Source: Liolophura sinensis (lineage: Eukaryota > Mollusca > Polyplacophora > Chitonida > Chitonidae). Taken from it: a stretch of 64,000 nucleotides of DNA. Below are positions 1-12,036 of this stretch, one piece after another. Below the pieces are notes generated by a model. That model was given only the letters and a program-made list of their open reading frames with translations, made no database searches and had not been told where the DNA came from. Location: assembly GCF_032854445.1 (NCBI RefSeq), contig NC_088304.1, forward strand, positions 27,163,732 to 27,227,731. Direction: 5' to 3'. Both the position numbers and the translations under genes were made by a program. Each line of letters starts with the position of its first letter. Within the stretch, counting starts at the first letter, position 1.

Positions 1-400
1 CGATTATACATACCAACGTGGCGTTGAACCCTAACCCGTCATCATCTGTTCTTTATGTTGTTAAAGCAACACCCTCCTTATGCCTGCTTGTGCTACCTCA
101 CTGAAACAACATATCGTAGACACCAGTCAAAGAAAGTATATGGTGATAAAATTGTTCAGGGTGGACTTTGGGACAAATTCATTAAAGATGGCGTTAGAAA
201 ATAATTACGAACCAATTGTTTCTAAGCAAACGTTGATGTTATTTTTACTTGCATCGTTCTGCGTAAGGTGTGTTTAGATGTGTTCGTTACTGCTAGATTG
301 ATACACTTTCCACTGGACGTATACCTAACCTAACTGTATTATGGTAAGTCATCACTCCTAAAGTGGTAAGCCCACATAGCTAGTTACAACTAATCAAATA

Positions 401-576
401 TCTGGCTTCCTCTCCGGTCGTACGTGAGACGGTCTTCCAGCAACCTGTGGTTGGTCGTGGGCTTCCCCCGGGCTCTACCCGGTATCCTCCCACCATAATG
501 CTAGTCACTATGGTATATGTGAAATATTCCTGAATACGGCGTAAAACACCAATCAAATAAATAAGTAAATAGAAAT
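401..576 (+). mobile_element. 5'-truncated SINE A with 14-bp target-site duplication
   Basis: It begins at tctggcttcctctccgg, inside the body, and ends with the aatcaaataaataag tail. The exact duplication caactaatcaaata is at 387-400 and 577-590. The tRNA head is missing. Confidence 0.88.
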
Positions 577-816
577 CAACTAATCAAATACAATTTCTAG
601 TGCACCGGTCTTCCAACTCAGCTGTTAGTGAAGGGAGAGCCATTCCCACCTTAAGGAACTCTGGCCCAAGCCGTCTTGTCTGTTGTTCATTCAAACACTT
701 GTTATTGCGATTTGTGGGTAAACTGGTGACGTAGCGTTCATTTATTGTTCAGTCCAGCTTGAACCCGAGTCGCCATTACGCGAAAAAAAGCTATATCATT
801 ATCTGTAAGTTACATT

Positions 817-866
817 TAACACTATCTCACTAACACTATCTCCCTAACACTATCTCACTAACACTG
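817..866 (+). repeat. 18-bp tandem repeat
   Basis: About 2.5 copies of taacactatctcnctaacac-type units. Small and non-coding. Confidence 0.6.
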
Positions 867-2003
867 GAAAGGCGAAACATCTACATCTCCATACTCCATT
901 ACTGAAGTCGCGTTTTTAACCAGTCTCACGTTATAGTTGAATACATTAATGCATGTCATTATTTTCCCCACAACGACGCTGCTCTTGTATGTTCAATGGT
1001 ATATTGCATTCACCAGTGATTTTCTTTTATACACATTCATCATCTTATTAATTGTATGTATCAGAACCAAACTATTTTTCTAGGCCAAAAATTAACCAAT
1101 CAAATCCACTGTACATCATTGTCAGACGCGTGGTGAGGAGCATGTATTAACCACAAGTTTTATGTTTTGGACCCTGAGGCAGATCACGGATGGGAAAAAA
1201 TATGCTCGCCAGACAAAGCCTTGAGGCGAATCGCCTGTCTATACATTCAAGAGACCCCAGCAGTTACATCTTGTACCGCTGTGTGCGGAGAAAGCGTCTA
1301 TGTCACGAAGGTCCTGAGTACATGTCATGATTTCCAGTAATAGTACAACGATCTGTATGTCTAACCTAATTCAACTACGGAGAATAGCCTAGCATAGTAA
1401 TGACTGTATGTATGCAGTGTAACATCAACAGCTTGGGGGAAAAAACCCAAGACACACCACAATTATGTGGAAGCCGCATAAAAGCTAATTTTATAAATAG
1501 TCTATCAGCTGGGTTTCGCAAAATCTATACAGAATTAAATAAACGAATGGTTGTTTTTTTTTTGAAATACTGCACATTACAGTTCCCACGAGATCGAAAG
1601 AACGACAACGTGACTTTGCTCGAACCTAGGGATATAAAAATTCAACACCAGACAATTAAAACACATAAACCGGTCATATTCTTGACCCGCCTCTCACTAA
1701 CTACTACATATATTTATTTCTGATGGCCTTTTCACCCATTATCAGCGAAACCAGCAATGCTCCGACATTCACGAATCAGGGAAAACAACTGGATAGATTG
1801 TTTAAAAAGTACCACACGTGAATGATCGAAGCTGTGGCCATCTAGGAGCCTAATTTCAAGGAGAAGTCCAATTGAGATATAATTGTCATATAAGGGACAG
1901 AAAGATTCAGTTCCGGCTGGCATCAAATGAGTTTGTCTAGATAAATGAACATAAAGCTTTACTACCAGCCTATCACTAGACCGGTGAGTTTGCGCTACAC
2001 TCG

Positions 2004-2075
2004 TACCCCCCCCCCCACTCCCCCCCCACTCCAAAACATTGAATTTGTCTTATATTTTGACACACACACACACAT
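2004..2075 (+). repeat. C-rich tract and (AC)n microsatellite
   Basis: Runs of C broken by single t/a at 2006-2031, and (ac)n at about 2061-2074. Confidence 0.75.
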
Positions 2076-2588
2076 CTCCGGTTTTTGTTTTACATTCACA
2101 CTGATGGAGATGAAGACCAATAAAAGGTTGAGATAACAAGGACATATACATATATGTTTGAAAAATATAAATAAACCTTATACGGACATGTAGATTACCT
2201 GGGTTAATTCTTTGCCACTTTCATCAAATTGTGCCAGATCTTAGATTCACAAATAGAGAAGAAATATACGTTATAATTAAGACGTAGAACTTAGAAAGAA
2301 AAACCAGAGCAGCGACGACAGTGTGATAGCTGGCAAATGATCACACGTAACAGATGAAAAAAAAAAACCTCTGGTCGAGATGGTGACAAGTTTGTCACAA
2401 GATGATTCGAACAGATGGCCATGCCCATATCATATTTTAAACGCTGTTTAAAATCAAAATTTTTGTCACTGGAAAGTAGTCAGTAGTATTGTGGGGGTAG
2501 GAGAGTGGAGCGCTCATGTTTCACCGACGTTTGGAAAGTCCCTGACAAATGGGTTACGGAAGCGGCCACACGAGTGTCGTCAAACAGT

Positions 2589-2924
2589 GACTGAGTGCTT
2601 GGGGTTTAAGGTCGTACTCAACAATTTTTCGGTCATATGACGACGAAGGAATCCTTAGGGTGCATGTACGTGTAATGTGCCTCCTTGTAGCAGGACGGAT
2701 TTCCACCGCTCTTTCATTTAGTGCTGCTTCACTGAGACGACTTACCGACGGCAAGTAAGCCGCCCCGCCCGAACCATTATACTGATACGGGTCGTTGCTC
2801 TGAACGCCAAGCGATGAAGTTACAACTTCATTCTTTTAAAGTCTTAGGTGTGACTCGATCAAGCATTGATCCTCGATCTACCGGTCCCGAAGCGGACGCT
2901 CTACCAACTGTACTATCCAAGCCG
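2589..2924 (-). mobile_element. SINE family B, full length, reverse, with 13-bp target-site duplication
   Basis: On the minus strand it begins with a tRNA-like head (cttggatagtacagttggta, then gagcgtccgcttcggg) and ends in a ttaaaccccaagc tail. The duplication gtcgtcaaacagt is at 2576-2588 and 2925-2937. The body is unrelated to family A. Confidence 0.85.
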
Positions 2925-3535
2925 GTCGTCAAACAGTTTTAGTCATTGTTTCTTATAAGACGAATGGTAACTAAGGTAACATGGCGGATATGCAGTACCT
3001 GTACCACATATGGTAATAGTTAACATTTCACCGCAAGGTGATAATGACAATGCGGGTTGTCATTTACTAAACATTTCGGTTGCATTGTCCCGTACTAGGA
3101 ATTTTGATATGCTCCACAGGAAAGAGCAGTTAACTACAAAGGGTGGACTCGAGGTAGACCTAAGGGATGAAAAAGTGCTCAGTTGATTCACAGGAGAAGC
3201 GTAATACAGTAACAAAAATCACAAAGTACATGTGGTGAGCGCCAGGGTTGCGCCATTGACCCTCTAAAAATAAAATTACTCAAAAATCAATTTATTGCTG
3301 ATGACACACATTAGATTGCTCCTTTCAGGATGTGAATACATTTTAAGAAAACCACCATGTTTTCCATGCACCAATTACTCAAGTTACAATAGTCAGCTAG
3401 TTTAATAAGTTTGCTGGGATAATTTGTAAACCAAAGCTTATAGCTGAATATTACATTGACTACAAACAGAGTAAAGACATATCGGTTTACTGATCATTTG
3501 AAATGATCCCTAAATAAAATATCTATTCATACTCC

Positions 3536-3712
3536 ACTACCCGGTTTCCTCCCACCATAACGCTGGCCGCCGTTTCATATCAGTCGCCAGATGGTTGTGT
3601 GTTTTTGCCCAGGGCTTTTTCGGGTTTCCTACAAACATAATGCTGGCCACCGTCGTATAAGTGAAATATTCTTGAGTACGGCGTATAACACCAATCAAAT
3701 AAATAAATAACA
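3536..3712 (+). mobile_element. SINE A, partial with internal duplication
   Basis: Two successive copies of the 'ccggtttcctcccaccataa' segment are followed by one tail (accaatcaaataaataaat). This suggests a nested or internally duplicated element. Confidence 0.65.
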
Positions 3713-4023
3713 AACCACGACAGGTTTTACCGGTCACTTCACATTCCAATCAGATTTTTTTAAACTATCGTGTATAACGACAAAATGCTGAATATCATAA
3801 CACTATATGGCTCGTCATTTCAACTTCGATAAATCAACTCACAAAAGGAATTCATCGGTCACCTGGTGCCATGGAATGGAGCAAAATTCGGCTTCAACTC
3901 CTGAAAATTGAATACTGCCTATTGTTTATGTCAAAGTCAAAGTCCCACCTAATATAACTATTATGAAGGACACGGTATTTCATTACTACCACATTACTAT
4001 CTCATAACTACCTCAAAATGCAC

Positions 4024-4361
4024 CGACTGCTTCGGTGGCCTAATGGTTAGAGCGTCCGTCTCGAAGTCGGGAGACCTGGGGAAAATGGTACTAGTTGCTG
4101 CCTCGCGTGGCGCGCAGAATTAAGAGGTTAGAGCAAGGAAACAGGACTGGGTGGCCTGGTTTCAGTAAAACATTACTGAGTAGGGTGTCATGTCTGATGT
4201 CTTCAGCATGAAACTTCAATGGCGGCGACAGTTTGGTGGCATGGACTCGCCCTGACACAAGAACACATGGTATATATACACACCTAATGACTCCTCGTCA
4301 TATGAAAAATTGTTAAGTCTTTAAGCGACTTTAAACCCCAAGCAGTCATTCATTCATTCAT
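4024..4361 (+). mobile_element. SINE family B variant, full length
   Basis: The head gcttcggtggcctaatggtt (then agagcgtccgtctcg) is followed by a body with gggtgtcatgtctgatgtct and a tail ttaaaccccaagcagtcatt plus (catt)n. An imperfect duplication tcaaaatgcac / tcaaaatacac is at 4013-4023 and 4362-4372. Confidence 0.75.
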
Positions 4362-4375
4362 TCAAAATACACACT

Positions 4376-6854
4376 TTGTCTAATTTAGACGAGATAATGT
4401 AATAACCCAGGCTTATCTTCCACAATAAGCAGTATACATCCAGAGATATAGAATCATAGAAGGTATGTCAAGTGGAGTAGTAAATCAAAATCAAAGATAA
4501 ATGATTATATTTCGAATCTCGTAAAATGCAAGGACTGTTGATTCAAAATATGAAGTCATTCTGTTCTCAATATTTCAACATTTGCTTATACCAGTGGAAC
4601 TTGTAAAGGAGATGATGTTAGCCTCAAGCGGTTTCTTTGAAGAATACTATATGTATTCATTGTCCAGACGGTTTTACAAATGGAGTGTATCAGAAAAAAA
4701 TGTAGGACAGAAATACATATAGGTCATTTGCAAATATACATCATATATATAGTAAAAAGACTCAGGTGATTTGTCGCCGCTAACTAGTTTTACTGTATCT
4801 TGCACGCTATCTTGACGATTTTTCCAAACTTTATTCAACGTTTGCGGAAAAGTTGTAGTTATACAGGATTGTGAAGAATAGAAATACATATAGATTTTAA
4901 CATATATAAGTATATAAGTATAAATATATAAGCCAGTTCCCCATGTTTTCTTTTAACCTAATTTATCAATATACACACTCAAACACATCTACTGACATGA
5001 AATATTGTTAATTGAACAGTTACTCATAAATGCCAACTCATGTCAAATTAATCCGCTTGGCAATGTGCATAATTTGCGTATTTTTGGTCTGTATTCATTG
5101 AATTTAAAGGATATTTTCTCACAGTCACTATGCCTACTTGGCCATCGAATGCTTTCTGTACCCGGTGGAACAGGTTCTATAACATTTCAGTTCTGAACCA
5201 CATTGTTCATTTTTCACACTGAGCGTACTACCATGCATTATCACGAAGTTTGATTTCTGAGGTTGCGTACGCATTTGACTTTGCGCCAAGAAACCCGTTC
5301 GCTGATTTCTCCCCTAAACCTCAGAGAAATGCGTCAATCATGGCACTATCTTTAGTGCAAACATTAATTAAATATTTTCCAAAAAATTAGATCACCTGGG
5401 GGTAAACTCCTAAAAGTACTTCATATTGCTACATATGTTGGAGATGTGGTTATGGACTCGACTAAGAAATACATTCCATCGGTAATCGACATACTTAAAT
5501 ACATGATTTACAGTCTAATTGCTGCAACCATTAAGAAAGGCTTTGTGAGAGCAGTTATTGTGGAGGCAATCTTCCCCAGGCTAAGAAAGCTGTATAGTTG
5601 AATGTATTTAGAGGGTGGTGAAAGAAAACTTGTTGAGGAGGATGATATTATGCATGGTTCGTGTTCCGAAGGTACAGAAGGCTAGAGCTTAACTTTTGTG
5701 TTATATGCTGTATGGGGACTTAGCCCATTTGATTTATAAGCTTCTGTCATACCACAACCAAACACCTAAGTAGGTGTGTTTCAGATGGACGACTAATGGG
5801 CTATAATGGTGCCCTACTTGTTTGTCGGGACACAATATTTGCAACACTTTGCTTTGATCAACTTTGTCTCTCCATTTTTACTCTTTTCTTGTCCAGCATT
5901 TTACGTTTGCCCAGGTTTTAATGGCCGCAATTTTTGGCCTCTTCAATATTCTTAGCAATACAGATCTCTCGACTGTCCATGTTTCATGAACGGCTCTTTT
6001 CGACCACACTTTAGTACTGCTTTTGCGACTATGTTGCCGCAATCCTGCAAATATGGCGTAAAGCTATTATTCCATACTACGCACAGTAGAGGCTTCAGTG
6101 ACTGCAATTTTGGGCACACTTCCATACCCTGCATACTCCCACACAGTATACGGGGCGCTGTCCACAAATTTGGCGAAAGGAAATTTGTTAACTGGATTTG
6201 TCTGGACAACACAGCATTTTGAGTAACTCTAGGCCTGTCAACGTATAATAAATTACACTTAACACCACTGCATTTTGTTAACCTAATTCTGCTTGTCATG
6301 GGGATAGGGGGCGTGTATTGCTACTATTTTTACATTCACTTGAACATTTAGAATGAAACCCCGATTGAGGTAAATTGACAAAAGGCTGTATTTCACCGGT
6401 TAGGTGTGATTCTTTTCCAGCTATTACACTCTCGTCGCTGCTCTTGTTTTTTTCTCTTTGCTGTACGTCTTAAATTATATTGCAAGAGACTGCTGCAGGC
6501 TGGAACGTGTTGTGTTGGATACACTTACCACTTATACACTGAATTTGTCAGTGTCACCTCTTTGATATATCGCCATGTTAACCTCGGCACATGACATTTG
6601 CCACGATAGTAGCATCTTTCACAAACTGCGCTTTGCTGCGCATCATTAGTCAGGGCCTCACGAGCTTACCTGCCCAGGAAGGTAATATTTGTCACTGGCG
6701 CTTGCATTACCGACATAGCTGCAGCGTTTGCATTTAATCATCCTACCTTTTTGAGGCAGTTTATACGAAAATCTTGATAGGAGCTCGCGAAAAGAATGTA
6801 TGCTAGCTACAAGCCATATATGGTTATTACAATTTGTGTTTAGGGGTGGTAGGG
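4376..6854. other. Non-coding stretch upstream
   Basis: AT-rich DNA without repeats or genes that I recognise. Short opposing open frames at 5952-6299 have no family features. Confidence 0.5.
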
Positions 6855-7110
6855 AGGGAGCGTGGCCGAGATGGTTAGCGTGCCAGTGCGGCGCAATATC
6901 CCAAGAGCAGTCCACTAATGATCGTTATTTGTCTGTTCAAGTCCAGCTCATGCTGACTTGTTCTCCGGAACTACATGGAAAGGTCTGCAAAAAACCTGCA
7001 GATGGTTGTGGATTTTCCTCGAGCCTTGTTCAGTTTCCTTCCAACATAAGGCTGGCACCGTCTTGTGTACAGTGTAAAACACGAATCAAGTAAATAAACA
7101 AATAAATCAG
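6855..7110 (+). mobile_element. SINE A, near full length, diverged
   Basis: A tRNA-like head (gcgtggccgagatggttagcg), a gttcaagtcc B box, then the family A body and a gaatcaagtaaataaac tail. It is more diverged than the copy at 60881. Confidence 0.75.
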
Positions 7111-7375
7111 TTGCGCTGGTTTTTCATTATAAATTGACTTATCACTGAGTTATATGCCAAATACTAGCCTATTGCTAGTTCTAAACGCGAAATTGCAGAC
7201 ATTGTCTACATGTATTTATTTGGTTGTTTTTAAAGCCATAGTCAAGAATGTTTCTCTTATACCATGCCGGTCGGTTTTGTGCCCAGGTTTACCTCTATGG
7301 CTGTTTATTAGTGTGTCACGTCATTATATTATGTCACTCAGTTGTTGCTGTACCGAGTGTCAAACACACATTACC

Positions 7376-7695
7376 CGCCCCAACAGCACAGTTGGTTGAG
7401 CGTCCCCTTCGGGAGGCGGTAGTGCCAGGGTCGCACCCAAGACCTTAAAAAAAGGAAGTTGTAACTTCCTGGTTTGGCTTTCAGCATGAATCGCGACTGG
7501 TTGACCCGTATCAGTATAATGGCTCGGGCGGGGCGGCTCACTTGCCTTAGGTAAGTTGTCTCAGGGAAGCGGCACTAGATAAAAGAGCGGTGGAAGTCCG
7601 TCCTGCAACAAGGAGGCATATTACATGTACTCTACGGACCCCTTCGTCGTTATATGGCTGAAAAATTGTTAAGTACGACGTTAAACCGTAAGAAC
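7376..7695 (+). mobile_element. SINE family B, near full length
   Basis: The head cagcacagttggttgagcgt is followed by ggttgacccgtatcagtata and gcggtggaagtccgtcctgc; the tail cgacgttaaaccgtaag is related to the copy at 2589. Confidence 0.75.
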
Positions 7696-8186
7696 TGACT
7701 CACTTCAATAAACATCACTTCAATAAAGATCTGTCCCTGTTTTAGGTACCATATATAGCGTGCGTTGTATAGGTATTTATTTTGAGTGTTGATTAACGCT
7801 ATACTTTATCGCACACGATGACGTTTATTAAACGAACGTACAGATATACTGTCGAACTAGTGGACGTCAAGTGGTCGAAATTTAGATTTCATAAACAGCC
7901 ATATCAGCGTTTCATTCGACGTACAGGTATATCAGTCGTCCGATTCCACTGCTTTGTGCAGCCTTTTTCGAAGGGGCGAATGTGGTAAATTTAGTCTGGT
8001 ATATGACCCCACTAATTGATACGGATATGTATGTCACTGTATCAAGTGATACATTGTTCTATGCGTTATCATGCCAATGCTCTTTAAAGAGCGTATCACC
8101 ATGCTTTGTTTATCATAATTTCAAATAAATAAAAAAAATTTGTGTAAAATATACACAATGAGGTTAAATATCTTGAAAAGTCGTTC

Positions 8187-8275
8187 CACCGTGCTCGGCT
8201 GGGCTGTCCGCCATCGTATAGGTGCAATATTCTTGAGTACGGCGTTAAACACCAATCAAATAAATAAATAAAAAA
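8187..8275 (+). mobile_element. SINE A 3' fragment
   Basis: Only the last ~90 bp are present: ccgccatcgtataggtgcaa through the aataaataaataaa tail. Confidence 0.7.
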
Positions 8276-9100
8276 ATGAAAACTCGACCTCCGTAGAACC
8301 TGTATAAGAAATGGAATATTTCGTTACAATGCTCATAGGTTTTCACGAATTAGTGAATTATTGTGGCTTATCATAGCATATGAACAATATTCCAGACATT
8401 ACGCATTTAAATTTGACGAAAACGAGGAATATCTATATACACTGAAAAGTTGTCCTGTTTTCGTGGTCTACATGTTTTATCTTCAGTGAAACGTAAAACC
8501 GTCCTTATATTCGAAAATAAAACGTGTAAGCGGGCTTATTATTTTAAGTGCTGTAGCTGACACGAGATACATAAATTGCTGTGTATTTTAAGACAGAGAA
8601 CGTTGTCGCTCCAAGATTAGTCCGCGTTTTCCGACCAATCCAGTTCCTAACTGTCAGGACATAATGGCCGCTGAACCTTGTCAGCACGAGTTGTCATGGC
8701 AACAAGGTAGACGGGCATGTCAACTTTCCATTGGCCACGCAAATCGGGAATACTTATATCAGTTTGGCTTGTGTGCATGACACTCTAAGTATTTGTGGTA
8801 TTTTTGTCTTCTCCGAAACACTGATATATATATAATGAATGCTGAGTGACTGGCGCGTAACGCACGGGCGCTATCCGACGGGAGAGAACGAGAGCCGCCA
8901 GTGGCTACCTTCTGTTCCACTGTAGTCCGGTAAGGCATCTATATTTAAATTACGAGGCTTAAACTGCATTGTGGACTAAGAAAAGTTTAAGGATGAAAGT
9001 CATGCATCACAAAATTTATCCGACATGTTAAACTGGACAGGCGTTATCCGCGAAGCCATGTTTTAAGATTTCATCCGTAAGCAAAAGCAAAGTTATGTTT

Positions 9101-9151
9101 GGTTTATTTATTTGATTGGTGTTTTACGCCGTACTCGAGAATATGTGGCGC
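9101..9151 (-). mobile_element. SINE A 3' fragment, reverse
   Basis: tttatttgattggtgtttta and cgccgtactcgagaatat are the reversed tail region only. Confidence 0.65.
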
Positions 9152-9656
9152 ATTCTCAAAAGTGTATTGTTATGTTATGACTGTTGGGGAATCATAGACA
9201 ACTAGATAGAGGGCAACTCAGAGTTCTAAAGAAGATATACAAGCAAAAGATAAAACATGTGATATGTAAGAAAATGACTCGTAACAATTTTACGTATACT
9301 GTAGGTATGTACTATCATATGCACTATCGACTGCATTAAGTAATATTGTGTGCCACCATTTTCATATTCCGTCGTATATTAAATTTCAATAGCCCTCAAA
9401 CGTCGATTGATAAAACGTATTATTCACCTACTCCAAATAACACCTCTAAAGATCAAAACCATTCTGGTTGTATTGCAAAGAGCTTATACAGGAGCTTTAC
9501 GAAGATGAGCTTTAAGACATGCAGTGCAAGTGGCTCAGAATAAAAATATGAAAAAAAAAATAATTATACTCCGCCCCATACAAGAATATCTTTATAATTA
9601 AAAACGCTCACAATTATTCATTTTGCAAGTCATAACCCCGGTTTCAAAGAAGACAT

Positions 9657-9795
9657 GGGCCCCGATTCACAAAGCGGCGTACGACATTTTTTATCGAACA
9701 GTTGTCGTACGATATTTTGTACGGCACTGTTAACGTACCAATGTCCTATAGGTGCAATTGTCCTACATGTACAACAACTTTGTGAAACTGGGCCC
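9657..9795. mobile_element. Short inverted-repeat element (MITE-like)
   Basis: A 139-bp element with 18-bp terminal inverted repeats: gggccccgattcacaaag at 9657-9674 and the reverse complement gggcccagtttcacaaag at 9778-9795 (two mismatches). It has no coding capacity. No clear target duplication is visible, so the superfamily is not assigned. Confidence 0.55.
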
Positions 9796-10638
9796 TGGTT
9801 TCAACATCACCAAGATACACGTCAGATGAGTTTTGCATTAAAAAAAAGAAACAACTACAACAGCCTGTTTTAAATTGACAACTGCCTCACTGTATGTAGA
9901 CCAGGGGCTTAAAAAAGGCTGTCTTAAATATAGCATGTTGTTAAGATGAAATACGCAAAGCTAACGGTAATCGTTTTTGAACATTTGGAAGATAGTAAGA
10001 CATCCTAGTAAATCTACTGGACCATACTGTTTTAGATGACACAAACCCATAATTAAATTATCAGGAATTCTTTAAGAATCGCAATGTTTAGTGTTAATTT
10101 CCCTATTAAAACTCAAGTGTTTATTTTGTAAACACTCCTCTTTCAACATGTATGGGAATTTTTAATGGCGTTCTCTTATTTTCCAGTCGCATTTTAGATT
10201 TAATGGACAAGATGTTTCAGATGTAAAATCGATTCTGTTAAACCATATACAAAATTATGGTAAAATACAAGCCAAACAGTTTCCCATGATACTGCAATCA
10301 AATTAAAAATTAAATTGTGAATAACATGAAAACCGTATTCATTAAAATTCAACCGACACAAAACCTAAAGTGTGAATATATTTTGGAATATGATTGAAGG
10401 AAAACATTTTTTCATGACAAATGACTTACTTACAGGTTATTGTCACCATAAATCCACAAGAATGATGCGATATTGAAGGGAAAAAAACAGCTTGGTCGAA
10501 GACAACTTAATACTTTGACTTGTTGGTTCAGCAGATCTGTCTACTTGTGTGTGGGGAGCTGGTGACATTGAGCAGTCAGTGGAGCTCGTGCATGTGTCCT
10601 TTAGCCCAGTCTAACCTTCTTCTTCGACCAATACAATT

Positions 10639-10800
10639 TGTATTCTGTACGTCGAATGTGGGAAGTGTAGTCCGTCACTTGCCAAAGGTCGAAGGTTTAC
10701 CACGAGGCCTCCTGTTCCCTCCAACAATAAAATGATCGCGATCGTATACAGGAGAAAAATTCTTGACTTTAAAGAGCAGTCAGCAACAATCAATTAAAAA
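10639..10800 (+). mobile_element. SINE A remnant, diverged
   Basis: Words related to the body (ctcctgttccctccaacaataa, shortened; cgtatacaggagaaaaattcttga) precede a caatcaattaaaaa tail. Identity is low. Confidence 0.45.
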
Positions 10801-10856
10801 ATATACCCGTTCATATAAGAATCAAATACAGTACATTGTAATGTAGCGTGTTTCTG

Positions 10857-11080
10857 CTTATTTATTTGATTGTTGTTCTACGATGCACTAAAGTATATTT
10901 CGCTTATACCACGACTGCCAGCATTATGATGGCAGAAGAACTATACAAAGACCAAGAGAAACCTATCACCCTCTGCAGGTTGCTGACAGACCTTCCCAAA
11001 TACGATCTGAAGGAAGCCAACATGAGCTGGATTTGAACTCACTGCAGGGCCTGGAGGTTGTGGCCTGTTGTTAATGCAAG
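10857..11080 (-). mobile_element. SINE A, diverged, reverse
   Basis: The tail tatttatttgattgttgtt, the body ccagcattatgatgg and the words gcaggttgctgacagacctt and catgagctgg identify the family. The head is poorly preserved. Confidence 0.7.
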
Positions 11081-11616
11081 TTTCAAATTTTGTGCTGATT
11101 GCCACAGTTTGTTTCAGAAATAATATTAATTTTAAATATGCACAGGATATTCCAGATCGTGACGATGGTTTTTTCGAATATACCATTGTAAAAATGTGAA
11201 TTAATAAGGAATACTGTTAGTCTCTGAAGGATGTGCCTTGTCAAGACACACAAATGCTGGCAATTTGTATCACATTCACGTAAACCTGGTTGGGTAACAT
11301 CACGAAATTCCCATTCCAACTTGTCAGTCAGCTTTCATACCATTTTACCGATTAAATCACAACGAAACCTTGCCCACACAGTGTTTCATCATCAGTGTCT
11401 TATTGTTATTGATAGATTGTTCATGTAATCAAAGATATTAAATATGAATGGCCATAGCTTATTTATGTATAATATGCACTACTTTTTTTAGAAGTACATA
11501 TACGAATATATAATTTTTATGCGCATGCGCATGTATCCTTTTTGTATTATACATGTCTGTTTCGTCAATTCTGGCTTTAACATCATTGTTTTAGCTAACT
11601 TATCAGCATTTGTACC

Positions 11617-11624
11617 TATATAAG
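11617..11624 (+). promoter_or_regulatory. TATA-like box upstream of gene A
   Basis: The sequence cctatataagg lies 335 bp before the gene A start codon. A TATA box here would place transcription start near 11645-11650. A degraded SINE tail occupies 11650-11825, inside the predicted 5' leader. The box fits the consensus well, but its use is inferred. No other core promoter element was recognised. Confidence 0.4.
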
Positions 11625-11649
11625 GAGTGCACACCTGTACGCCACAAGT

Positions 11650-11830
11650 CGTAAAGTTCGTCAGTAAATTGCCAAAGATCGGTAGTTTACTCTGCTCACA
11701 ACGATTTCTTAAACGATTTCTCGAACCATCGTAAATGTGTAAATGTTTTGAGTATGGTGAGGGAAAACAATCAAATAACTAACTAACTAGCTAACTAAAT
11801 GAATAAATAAATAAATGAATACATAAATAA
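11650..11830 (+). mobile_element. SINE A remnant in the 5' leader region of gene A
   Basis: Degraded body (gttcgtcagtaaattgcc; cgtaaatgtgtaaatgtttt) and a tail caatcaaataactaactaac that expands into (aaat)n. It lies between the TATA-like box and the start codon. Confidence 0.45.
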
Positions 11831-11951
11831 ATCGTATAAGTCTAATAAAAATTTAACATCATGATGTGTTTTCTTCATGATCAAAACGTTTATACTGTTG
11901 GATCTATTGAGGCATTTTTTCTCCCGGGTTTGTAGGTGGTGATAGGTCACG

Positions 11952-12036
11952 ATGAAGTTCACCCCCCTTGCGCCCCTCCTCTTGGCCGCTCTCTTCAACG
12001 CGGGAGTCAACGGGCAGGCTGCTCAACCTGCCCCAG
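11952..12036 (+). CDS. Gene A exon 1: start codon and signal peptide
   Basis: ATG at 11952 opens a classical secretory signal: MKFTPLAPLLLAALFNAG, followed by a V-N-G site and a mature start at Gln22 (QAAQPAP). The donor is cag|gttagt at 12037 and the exon ends in phase 1, which matches the next exon. This start was chosen because it gives a hydrophobic leader directly in phase with the giant exon, and because a pyrimidine tract ending in tttgtag lies at 11914-11934, so the ATG exon may begin at 11935 after a 5'-UTR intron. It is too short to show as a long open frame. Confidence 0.85.

Larger units (their letters stand above)
7700..10638. other. Non-coding stretch upstream of gene A
   Basis: Apart from two SINE A fragments and the inverted-repeat element listed separately, nothing is recognised. 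The strand-neutral AT-rich content is typical of intergenic DNA. Confidence 0.5.

Noticed and set aside
5952-6299. Opposing ORFs of 115 and 78 codons
   Set aside because: No family motif, no signal peptide, no splice context and no repeat match that I recognise.
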